Origin: Strigamia acuminata
Lineage: Eukaryota > Arthropoda > Chilopoda > Geophilomorpha > Linotaeniidae
NCBI GenBank assembly: GCA_949358305.1
Contig: OX442320.1
Location: 2,482,501 to 2,546,500, forward strand
Length of the DNA stretch: 64,000 bases
Direction of reading: 5' to 3'
Within the stretch, counting starts at the first letter, position 1. Each line of letters opens with the position of its first letter. The position numbers and the translations under genes are program-made. The notes beneath the pieces are model-generated. The model had not been told where the DNA came from, searched no databases, and saw only the letters and a program-made list of their open reading frames with translations. Of the stretch, positions 47,634-55,774 are shown piece by piece.

Positions 47634-47909
47634 ATGAAAAGATTCTTATGTATCCGTTTGTGTTTTTTATTCCTCGTTTTGGCACTAACTGAATTGTGGG
47701 TTAAAATCAAATCTATCAAATTTATTTTTCATTTCTTGATTTTATTGATTAATTTGTCATTTTATTGATTTTTCTGTTTATTTTTTAAAAGTGTTGCCGC
47801 TGCTAGTGAATGTAAAAAATACCACCAATATTGCGATGACAACGAACCTTGTTGCGGCGGGCTTGATTGCAGTCAAGATCCAGAAGTGCGATGCGTAAAC
47901 AAGTACTAG
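47634..47909 (+). CDS. knottin-like secreted cysteine-rich peptide, gene 1
   Basis: Exon 1 is 47634-47695 (ATG, strongly hydrophobic signal peptide, donor GTGGGT in phase 2). The intron is 47696-47791 and ends TTTTAAAAG. Exon 2 is 47792-47909. The precursor is about 59 residues. The mature part has six cysteines spaced C-x6-C-x5-CC-x4-C-x7-C, the inhibitor cystine knot pattern of arthropod toxins, antimicrobial peptides and channel ligands. Role unknown; secretion and three disulfides are expected. AATAAA occurs at 47962. The second copy (53167-62538) shares signal peptide, intron place and cysteine frame, which supports the model. G3 is inserted about 230 bp downstream. Confidence 0.75.
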
Positions 47910-48139
47910 TAGCTCGTTTTGGATGAAAAAAATGTGATTTAAATGTATGAATACAAATTAAAATAAATTATACCATCACGTGTGATGGTGTATAAATAAC
48001 AACGGTCTCAAATTTTTTGCACAAAAAAAGAAAAATTAATAACAATTTTCAAAAACTTCTCTGTGAATTGTTAAAAATAGTTGCAGGACGCAATCGATCT
48101 GGGTAAAACGATATTTTTAGGAGATTTTTATTTTTAGGT
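47910..48139. other. 3' flank of knottin gene 1
   Basis: AT-rich. It shares short stretches with the 3' flank of knottin gene 2 (62545-62645) and ends in the TAGGT target of G3. Confidence 0.5.
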
Positions 48140-48267
48140 TGTAGTGTTGTTAAATGTAACCGATAGAGGGCGCGAGGCGCAAGGAGGAGTGCAAGGTCAT
48201 AGAGTACATTAAACACAAGTTAGCTAGCGTTCAAGCAATGAGGTTATCCTTTATTCACTATGCTACA
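48140..48267 (+). repeat. G3 5' LTR
   Basis: TGTAGTG...GCTACA, 128 bp. Confidence 0.93.
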
Positions 48268-48268
48268 T

Positions 48269-48286
48269 TGGCGACGAGGGAAGTTT
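48269..48286 (+). other. G3 primer-binding site
   Basis: TGGCGACGAGGGAAGTTT begins one base after the LTR. tRNA not identified. Confidence 0.55.
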
Positions 48287-48346
48287 GATGAAATAGACGC
48301 GATACGAGTGCATACGAACAGTAAATGAGCGGTGTGGTTGCGGCTG

Positions 48347-51300
48347 ATGGAATTGTGCGAGGAGGAGAGTAAAACAGACGCGAAACGCGACAATATGGCG
48401 GATGAAACGGCGACGTCTGGTTTTCTGCGGTCGGCAGGCATCCCACCATTCGATGTTCATGGCGAGACCACCACTCAATCCCAGCGTTGGCAAAGGTGGA
48501 TTAGCAGGCTGGAAATGTTTATGTTGGCGGCGGGAATCAAGGACGATATGAGGAAAATGGCGACGTTACTTCACCAGGCGGGTGAGGAGGTGTTCGCCGT
48601 TTATGAGACTTTAGTGATAGAGGAGGAGGATAAGAACTATAAAACGGTAAAGGACGCATTAACTGCCTATTTTATTCCCAAAAAGAATACGGAATTTTGC
48701 ATTTATACATTCCGAATGTCCCGCCAGGAGGCGACGGAACCGTTAGATAAATACCAGATGAGATTGAGACATTTAGCGGTGGGATGCGATTTTAAGGACG
48801 ATGACCGCGAGATTAAATCCCAAATAATTCTGGGGACAAGTTTGAACCGATTACGACGACAGGCGTTGCGTGATGATACGCTGACATTGAAAGAGCTTCT
48901 GGACCTGGGCCGAGGATACGAAGCCTCGGAGTGGCAAGCAAAACAAATGGAAGGTAGCGAGAAAGAGGTAACGGGTGAAATTAACCTGGTTCGAGCATCG
49001 ACTGAGGGCAGGAGGAGAGCGAACAGTGAAACGGGGTACCGTAGGAGAGAATCGACAGGTGGCGCGGCTCGTGGCGGATTCGGCGGATCCCGTGGCTCGG
49101 GAAATAGGAAGTGTTTTAATTGCGGTCGAGCGTGGCCACACGTCACGCCACAGGACTGTCCGGCGAGGGGAGTGGCGTGTCGGGGATGCGGTAAGACGGG
49201 TCATTTCGTGCGCTTTTGTCGAGTAAAGCGAGAGGAGGGGGCGGAAGCTAATAACAAAATAAATGCAGTGAAGTGCGACTATGTCGAGGAGAGTGATGAT
49301 GAGGAGTTGTTTACAATCGGTTTGTGTTCAGACGGCAGAAAGGGGAGCCCAAAGATGCCGGAAGTGTGTTTGACAGTGGGGGAAGAGCGTAGGGATACGA
49401 GATTCATCGTTGATTCGGGAACTTCAGTGAATGTTTTGGGCAGAGAGGATTATTGGGCGATGAAGTTAAAACCGATGTTGAAGGAAAGTCGTGCTAAGCT
49501 GATGACGTATGGATCATCCGAGCCGCTGCCATTATTGGGCCGAGTGACATTAATGATCCGTTACGAAGAGATGGAATTAGAAGCGACGGCGTACGTGGTG
49601 GATCGGCCGGGTGAGTCATTGTTGAATTACGCAACGGCGAAACAACTGGGAATCGTGCAGGTGGTGAACAATATCAAGAAAACAACGTTGGAGGAGGAGA
49701 CGCCGCGGGTCTCACCGATCCACTGCGTGGACAAACCCAAAGACCCGGACCCCGACGCGATCCGCCTCTGTGTTGACGCAAGGGAAGTGAACAGAGCGAT
49801 TAAAAGGGTTAGGCACACTTCGCCGCGGTTGGAAGACATTGTGGCGCTGGCGGAGGGAGCGCGGTTTTTTTCAAAACTCGATTTGAATCATGGATTCAAT
49901 CAAGTTGAGTTAGATGCGGAATCTCGTAAATATACTGTCTTTGCGACTCATGTGGGCCTATTTCGTTTTAAAAGGCTATTGTTTGGGATAAACTCAGCTT
50001 CTGAGTTATTCCAGGACACCATACGTCAAGTGATCGAGGGTTTGCAGGGTTGCATTAACATTGTTGATGACATTTTCATTGTAGGAAAAACTGTGGAGGT
50101 ACACGACGCGGCGCTGCACGCCGTTTTGAAGCGACTGGAAAAAAAAGGACTGACTTTAAACGAGGACAAATGTGAGGTGCGCCGTGGTGAGATAGTGTTT
50201 TTTGGACATGTATTTTCAGCGGCCGGGGTCTCAATTGACCCACGAAAAGTGGAGGCAATCGATAAGATGGAAATCCCAAAATCGTCAGCGGAGGTAAAGA
50301 GTCTGCTCGGTATGGTAGTTTATTGTGCTCGTTTCGTCAGAGATATGGCGAAAATTTTGAAACCGTTGCGGGACCTGACGAAAAGTTCAAATGGGCCGTT
50401 TCGATGGGAAAAGGAACATCAGGAGGCGTGGATGTGCATAAAGGAGCAGCTCGGAAATAGGAACACGCTGGCCTATCATGACCCGACGGCAAGCACGCAC
50501 CTGACGGTAGACGCGGGGCCAAATGGACTCGGCGCAATTTTGGCGCAAATTAGGAGCGGCGAGAGCGAACCTCGAGTAGTGGCGTATGCCAGCCGGACTT
50601 TAACGGATGTAGAGAGTAGATACTCTCAAATTGAACGTGAAACCTTGGCGGCAATTTGGGCCATCGAGCACTTCTATTTATACTTATATGGAACAATGTT
50701 TACCCTTTTCACAGATCACAAGCCGTTAATAAGCATTTTCGGGAACCGCAAAGCGCGACCTTCGGCAAGGATAGAGAGGCTTTGCCTTCGAATACAACAA
50801 TATGTGTTCGAGGTAAAGTACACGAGAGGAAATTCCAACCCCAGCGATTATATGTCGCGACATACGGGGACAAGAGGCCTGAAGGACGGCGCCATGTCGA
50901 GGACCGTGGAGGGATATGTTAATTTCGTGGTCAGGACTCGTGTGCCGAAATCACTAACACGGGAGGAGATTGCGAAGTGTACAAACGAGGATGTCAGTTT
51001 GAAACTTTTACAACAAGCGCTGACACAGGAGGGAGCAGAACGTGAGAAAACATGGAAAAAAGAATGTTTAAAACCGTTTAAAATGTTGCAGGAAGAATTT
51101 ACGAATACTGAGGACGGAATCATCCTTCGGGGCGATCGAATTGTGGTGCCCGAGTCACTAAGAGACAAAGTAGTGGAGATCGCTCACCGGGGACATCAGG
51201 GAGTGGTGAAAACCAAGATGCTCTTACGCCAAAAGGTGTGGTTTCCCGGAATTGATATGCGGGTGGAGCGGCTTATAGCGGGATGCATTCCTTGCCAAGC

Positions 51301-52414
51301 AACCGTGGTGACAAAATCGAGGACCCCATTGGAGATGTCCAGTTTACCCGACCGGCCTTGGCAGAAGGTCGCAATTGACTTTTTAGGACCGTTTCCCGAC
51401 GGCAGGATTTTATTTGTCATCGTAGACGAGTATTCACGCTTCCCATTTGTGGACGGCGTGTCGTCGACGGGGGCTCGGGGCGTCATCGCGCTTCTGAGAA
51501 AGCGTTTCTCGGAGTTGGGCATCCCGGAGACGGTGAAGTCCGATAACGGACCGCCATTTTCGTCATGCGAGTTCGCGGATTTTCTGGCCGAAATGGGCGT
51601 GCGACACCATCGAGTTACGCCGCTGTGGCCCGAAGCGAACGGAGAAGTTGAACGTTTAATGAAAACTTTAAACAAAGCGATCTTGACGGCGGTTACGGAG
51701 GGACGGAAATGGCACGAGGAAGTCCACGAGTTCCTTCTAAATTACCGCGCGACTCCACATGCGACCACGGGAGTTTCGCCGGCCGACGCGATGTACGGCA
51801 GACCGATTAAGACCAGGTTACCACAAGTTTTCGTGAGGCCAAACGATGCGATAATGAGGAAGAGAGATGAGGAAAAGAAGGGGAGTATGAAGAGTTTGGC
51901 AGATGGAAAGAGGCATGTTCGGGAACACGGGCTATTGGTGGGAGACGTAGTCCTGGTGAGAAGAAGGAAGGTGAATAAACTAACAACACCGTATGATCCG
52001 GAACCGTTCAGAATTATAGCGATAGCGGGTTCTCAAGTGACAGCCAACAGGGGAAGACAGAACGTGGTGCGAAACTCATCGTTCTTCAAGAAGATACGTC
52101 AAGAGAGAGGGGAGGAATTGGAGAGAGTAAGACAGGGGGATGGGGAGATGGATGAGGATGACGGAGGGAGAGGAAGGGACCCGCAGCTGGAGACGAGTGA
52201 TGAAAGTGAGGAAAAAACGCCATTATGTGATACGGAGTCGAGAGTGGAAGAGAGAGGGGAGCAGGGAATTGTTCCACCCGCTCAGGAACCGGAGGATATC
52301 CCGGCTGTGCCGGAACCCGAGGATCCATTCGTGCTGAGGAAATCAAATAGGAAAACAAACAAGCCGTCGTGGCAAAAGGACTATGATATGTGTTGCAAGA
52401 AGAGAAAAAAGTGA
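48347..52414 (+). CDS. G3 Gag-Pol polyprotein
   Basis: One frame of up to 1355 codons. The open frame begins at a GTG at 48332; ATGs are at 48347 and 48395 (the latter, MADETATSGF, fits the usual Gag start). Gag runs to about residue 300, with a zinc-knuckle pair (CFNCGRAWPHVTPQDC, unusual spacing, then CRGCGKTGHFVRFC). Protease FIVDSGTSVNVLG follows. In RT the usual YxDD is replaced by VDD (NIVDDIFIV), as in K02A2.6-like Gypsy elements, with FFSKLDLNHGFNQVEL upstream. RNase H has TVDAGPNGLGAIL. Integrase has HHCC (HRGHQG...CIPCQ) and D, D and E in AIDFLGP, SDNGPPF and NGEVERL. No frameshift is needed, unlike the other elements here. Confidence 0.93.
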   Translation: MELCEEESKTDAKRDNMADETATSGFLRSAGIPPFDVHGETTTQSQRWQRWISRLEMFMLAAGIKDDMRKMATLLHQAGEEVFAVYETLVIEEEDKNYKTVKDALTAYFIPKKNTEFCIYTFRMSRQEATEPLDKYQMRLRHLAVGCDFKDDDREIKSQIILGTSLNRLRRQALRDDTLTLKELLDLGRGYEASEWQAKQMEGSEKEVTGEINLVRASTEGRRRANSETGYRRRESTGGAARGGFGGSRGSGNRKCFNCGRAWPHVTPQDCPARGVACRGCGKTGHFVRFCRVKREEGAEANNKINAVKCDYVEESDDEELFTIGLCSDGRKGSPKMPEVCLTVGEERRDTRFIVDSGTSVNVLGREDYWAMKLKPMLKESRAKLMTYGSSEPLPLLGRVTLMIRYEEMELEATAYVVDRPGESLLNYATAKQLGIVQVVNNIKKTTLEEETPRVSPIHCVDKPKDPDPDAIRLCVDAREVNRAIKRVRHTSPRLEDIVALAEGARFFSKLDLNHGFNQVELDAESRKYTVFATHVGLFRFKRLLFGINSASELFQDTIRQVIEGLQGCINIVDDIFIVGKTVEVHDAALHAVLKRLEKKGLTLNEDKCEVRRGEIVFFGHVFSAAGVSIDPRKVEAIDKMEIPKSSAEVKSLLGMVVYCARFVRDMAKILKPLRDLTKSSNGPFRWEKEHQEAWMCIKEQLGNRNTLAYHDPTASTHLTVDAGPNGLGAILAQIRSGESEPRVVAYASRTLTDVESRYSQIERETLAAIWAIEHFYLYLYGTMFTLFTDHKPLISIFGNRKARPSARIERLCLRIQQYVFEVKYTRGNSNPSDYMSRHTGTRGLKDGAMSRTVEGYVNFVVRTRVPKSLTREEIAKCTNEDVSLKLLQQALTQEGAEREKTWKKECLKPFKMLQEEFTNTEDGIILRGDRIVVPESLRDKVVEIAHRGHQGVVKTKMLLRQKVWFPGIDMRVERLIAGCIPCQATVVTKSRTPLEMSSLPDRPWQKVAIDFLGPFPDGRILFVIVDEYSRFPFVDGVSSTGARGVIALLRKRFSELGIPETVKSDNGPPFSSCEFADFLAEMGVRHHRVTPLWPEANGEVERLMKTLNKAILTAVTEGRKWHEEVHEFLLNYRATPHATTGVSPADAMYGRPIKTRLPQVFVRPNDAIMRKRDEEKKGSMKSLADGKRHVREHGLLVGDVVLVRRRKVNKLTTPYDPEPFRIIAIAGSQVTANRGRQNVVRNSSFFKKIRQERGEELERVRQGDGEMDEDDGGRGRDPQLETSDESEEKTPLCDTESRVEERGEQGIVPPAQEPEDIPAVPEPEDPFVLRKSNRKTNKPSWQKDYDMCCKKRKK

Positions 52415-52547
52415 AACTGTGAACTATATACTGAATTGTGATAGAACTTATTGATTGTCGAATTTTATTAATTATTGTTTTGGTGTCGAATTATTGTTAT
52501 CAAATTTAATGTTTGTCGAATTGTTCTTGATTGTTGTTGTACTCCGG

Positions 52548-52560
52548 ACAAGGGGAGGGA
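52548..52560 (+). other. G3 polypurine tract
   Basis: ACAAGGGGAGGGA directly precedes the 3' LTR. Confidence 0.8.
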
Positions 52561-52688
52561 TGTAGTGTTGTTAAATGTAACCGATAGAGGGCGCGAGGCG
52601 CAAGGAGGAGTGCAAGGTCATAGAGTACATTAAACACAAGTTAGCTAGCGTTCAAGCAATGAGGTTATCCTTTATTCACTATGCTACA
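52561..52688 (+). repeat. G3 3' LTR
   Basis: 128 bp, identical by eye to the 5' LTR. Confidence 0.93.
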
Positions 52689-52693
52689 TAGGT

Positions 52694-53083
52694 TTTCTCA
52701 TGTCAGTGTCAAACGGATGTATTTTAAGATGGTGATTTTTGAATTCGGCGCTTTAGCAGACTGCTGTGAGATCTGGTGGTAAATGATGCAACTTTCTCAA
52801 ATGCAACAATGCAACACAGAGATAATTTTGTTTTTATTTTGTAAGTTCATCACAAACTGCACACCTAATATCTGTTTTTGTCTTCACTAAATTAATAATA
52901 ACTAATACCAGTAATGCAACATTAATCCACGTCTATGATACTGCATAAATATTCATTTAAACTAACCTTGGGTTTTATTAGGGATTCTTAACGCTAATAT
53001 ACTTTCTAATTCAATGAGAATGCAGTCGAGACGATTATTTAATTAGTTAACGATGATGTTTAGTGTAGGTACTTAAACATAAG
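52694..53083. other. spacer between knottin genes 1 and 2
   Basis: The first about 100 bases (GAATTCGGCGCTTTAG and around) resemble 62645-62740 downstream of knottin gene 2, so the unit is a segmental duplication. No gene recognised. Confidence 0.5.
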
Positions 53084-53166
53084 TATAAAAACATCCGCTA
53101 ATTTTCAGACAGTAGCGAAGCAAAGTAGTCATTTATTGTCGTGCATATTTGATGAATATTTTCACA
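53084..53166 (+). promoter_or_regulatory. promoter and 5' UTR of knottin gene 2
   Basis: TATAAAA at 53084-53090, then a possible initiator about 25-30 bp downstream, and the stretch TTATTGTCGTGCATA, which also precedes knottin gene 1 (about 47595-47610). Confidence 0.6.
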
Positions 53167-53186
53167 ATGAAAAGAGATTTGTATAT

Positions 53187-53679
53187 TGTTACGTGGCCAA
53201 ATGGCCAATAGTGACCACGTAACTTATTACTTATTTTAACTGTTTACTAAACTGAGTTAAGCTCAGTTACTAAGAGTGAGGTAAATGAAATAGAGCCAGA
53301 GTTTAAGATTGAAAACAATACAGTGTCTTTATTCTTCAAATCAAAACACTTAAATCATAAATACAAAATGTAAACTAAATCTAAACTTAAACCTAATAAA
53401 TACTCTAAGATATGATTAACACCTTGATTCAATTTGGAGGGAAACAATCACACCACGCCATTTGCTGGCTGGTGCTAACTGTTTAGAAGCCCGGGATGGA
53501 CTGAGCTCTAAGAGCCAAAGTGGCTCTTTTATACTAGAGTCACCCCCTGAGTTAATCCAGATTGACCAGCCCGTGATGTCACCATCACGTACGCTGGCTA
53601 GTGATAGATTTTGACAACTTCTTTAATTCTATCGCTGGTTTGAGCTGGTCGGCAGACGACGCAACTCAACCGCGTGACA
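53187..53679 (-). repeat. G4 left LTR (3' LTR)
   Basis: TGTTACGTGGCC...CGCGTGACA in plus orientation, 493 bp. Confidence 0.93.
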
Positions 53680-53690
53680 GCCCCCTCTTT
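53680..53690 (-). other. G4 polypurine tract
   Basis: The minus strand reads AAAGAGGGGGC directly before the 3' LTR. Confidence 0.78.
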
Positions 53691-54023
53691 AAATTTTTTG
53701 GTCTCCAAAAACCACAGTACTTTAGAATTCAAGCCAATTATTTTATATGCCAATCATACCTTAAAAATAATCAAATATATGAGTCCCACCCCAGTGTTAA
53801 TCATATCTTTTACAAAGTAAAACAAAATTCCACATTTCACTAAAAAAAATTACAATGAAATTCAACACTTTACTATTCAAAATAACACTTTTTGGATTTT
53901 TCTACATTTTTATATTACTTTTTTTTCTTCGGGTTTTCTAACATTTTCTATATCAAAAAAAAAATTGTGAGATTTATATCTCAATTAAAATAAAAAAAAA
54001 AACAAAGTATTTAACTCAAAAGT
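53691..54023. other. G4 3' untranslated region
   Basis: Very AT-rich, no open frame of note. Confidence 0.5.
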
Positions 54024-55394
54024 TCATAAAAGAGGAGCCTTTAACTTCTCTTTTTCTTCTTCGAATGGTTCCAAAGTCTTCTGATGTAATTCGTAAAGAA
54101 TCCGGTGGCGTAGATGAATCGGATGCGCATGGCGCATGTAGTCCCGGTCCACCAGATAGCGCCGTGCAAAGTACAGCACCGCTGGCCCACACGAATCTGG
54201 GTCAAGCTGCTGAACTCGCGGCGGGTCCCACTGCCTCAGTCTGTGCGGGAAATAAATCCCCGCACCTGTAAAGCAGTTGTGGATGGTCTGCCATTGAATG
54301 CTTTTAGTGTCCAATGGACCCGATGGGTCGTACAAAACAATGTCCGTTGGGAATTTGGTCCAGTCAACTATCAGAAACTGCCAGTGCTCCTCAATCGGAA
54401 TTGGAAGCAGCCAAATAGGCCTCGCATTACCCGGCCGATCCTGTTTAATCAAATTTATGGCCTCAAGAAATGACTCGCGGGCCAACATCAAGGCAACAAG
54501 CTCTACAGTAAAATAACACACGTGTTTATAATATCCTGCAAGTAATTCCAAATACGAGTTAATAACACTCGCATGAACCCAAGAGCCTTTCCCCGGCTCT
54601 AAGCTACCGAGAGCTGCCATCTCATGATTTTTAATAATCATCGGTGGTGTCCCGTCCATAGTGACCGCTGCGTCATTGATCGGTTTCCAAGCGTAGTCAC
54701 GCGCGAGTTGCAATGCCACTAGTTGTTTGTCGGCATCCAACTGAACTTTATATGAGTACAAAACAGGCGGCAAGTCAAAATAAGGATCTCCATATGATGT
54801 CCTGTTGGCTAAGGCTTTCGCCTTTTGTATGTTCTTACGGATGACAGCTTCGTGTAACAGCAGCCTGTCTGCCGCTTGAAACCAAGCTTCATATATCACC
54901 TTGCCATCTGTCCCTTTCAAGTTCAGCTTGTCCACTGCAATCGCCATGTTCCTTTGCTCTAGCCTAAGTTCGCGTAGACGCTTTTCATTTCGCTTGATGG
55001 TTTTGGCGTTCTGCTTCTTCATTTCCTTAATTCCCTGTTCCGAAAATTCCTGTTTCTCCTCCTTCATCTTCTGTCTCTTCACCTTCTCACTCGCCTTTCG
55101 CTTCTCAATCTTATGCTTTTCCGCTGGCGTCAAAGGGCGCTCGTGAACCTTCGGTGCCTGTCTTTGTTCCTTACCATCCGAAAATGGTCGTTCAAACTTG
55201 ACAAAGTCCGTCAGTTTAGGAGTTTCCTTTGAGCATGACGCCGTCGCTCCCTCTTCAATCTGCTCCAGGCGAGACGTACAGGTGAATAAATCAGCGAGTC
55301 GAGTTGACGCACCCGAACGTGTCGACATTGCATCGTCCTCGTCCTCCGACTCATGGATCCTCACGTGCTTAAATTTGTTAGTCATCTCCTCCAT
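54024..55394 (-). CDS. G4 third gene: Ulp1-like (C48) cysteine peptidase
   Basis: 456 codons from ATG 55394, in env position. Residues 1-80 are acidic and disordered, and 90-150 form a strongly basic Lys/Glu-rich coiled coil. A C48 fold follows: W272 with VHASVINSYLELL (the substrate-groove motif, compare W-L-N-D-x-V-I-N), His337-Trp338, Asp356 in VLYDPSG, Gln396 and Cys402 in QLDPDSCGP. The order H, D, Q, C and the Q-x5-C spacing match SUMO/ubiquitin-like proteases and adenovirus-type relatives, so an active enzyme is predicted. No signal peptide. A T-rich tract ending in AG at 55400-55401 just before the ATG could be a splice acceptor for a separate mRNA. Possible substrates are a SUMO or Ub-like modifier on host restriction factors or chromatin, or Gag itself (inference). 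Confidence 0.82.
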   Translation of the reverse strand: MEEMTNKFKHVRIHESEDEDDAMSTRSGASTRLADLFTCTSRLEQIEEGATASCSKETPKLTDFVKFERPFSDGKEQRQAPKVHERPLTPAEKHKIEKRKASEKVKRQKMKEEKQEFSEQGIKEMKKQNAKTIKRNEKRLRELRLEQRNMAIAVDKLNLKGTDGKVIYEAWFQAADRLLLHEAVIRKNIQKAKALANRTSYGDPYFDLPPVLYSYKVQLDADKQLVALQLARDYAWKPINDAAVTMDGTPPMIIKNHEMAALGSLEPGKGSWVHASVINSYLELLAGYYKHVCYFTVELVALMLARESFLEAINLIKQDRPGNARPIWLLPIPIEEHWQFLIVDWTKFPTDIVLYDPSGPLDTKSIQWQTIHNCFTGAGIYFPHRLRQWDPPRVQQLDPDSCGPAVLYFARRYLVDRDYMRHAHPIHLRHRILYELHQKTLEPFEEEKEKLKAPLL

Positions 55395-55774
55395 TCATGC
55401 TTCATAAAAAAAAAACAAAATAAATTAATATACGGTTGACCAAAATCAAACATAATCCAATTTAATTCCTATCAAATTCGTCTATTGCAACTATCCTTCC
55501 AATTTACTATGTAAAATTCAAATTATTCTCTATGAACTAATTAATTATTCAATGTGAAAAATGTCCAAGTTAATAATTTCAATGCAGCTTCTTGAAAATC
55601 ATTCGCATTAATTTCGTTTTCAAACTCTCCAGATTTCCGCTCTATTTAATCTTCAATTTCAATTGTTTAATAATACGTACTGTCACACACGAGCTTTCTA
55701 AATATCACGTTGTTAAGTTCAATTGAAAATTTTCTCCGGTCACAACAATATGCTTGTGTTCCCTTTGAAGAAGT
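55395..55774. other. G4 pol-ORF3 spacer
   Basis: Non-coding. On the minus strand it ends in a T-rich tract and AG just before the third gene. Confidence 0.5.

Larger units (their letters stand above)
48140..52688 (+). mobile_element. G3: compact Gypsy element, single gag-pol frame, intact
   Basis: 128-bp LTRs (48140-48267 and 52561-52688) are identical by eye. The TSD TAGGT (5 bp) is at 48135-48139 and 52689-52693. A PBS (TGGCGACGAGGG) follows the 5' LTR, and GGGGAGGGA precedes the 3' LTR. One uninterrupted frame encodes Gag and Pol. Likely recent and potentially autonomous. It lies in the 3' flank of knottin gene 1. Confidence 0.93.

Noticed and set aside
47343-47768. 141-codon frame around knottin gene 1
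   Set aside because: It is out of frame with the knottin signal peptide and crosses the intron; the spliced model explains conservation with gene 2.
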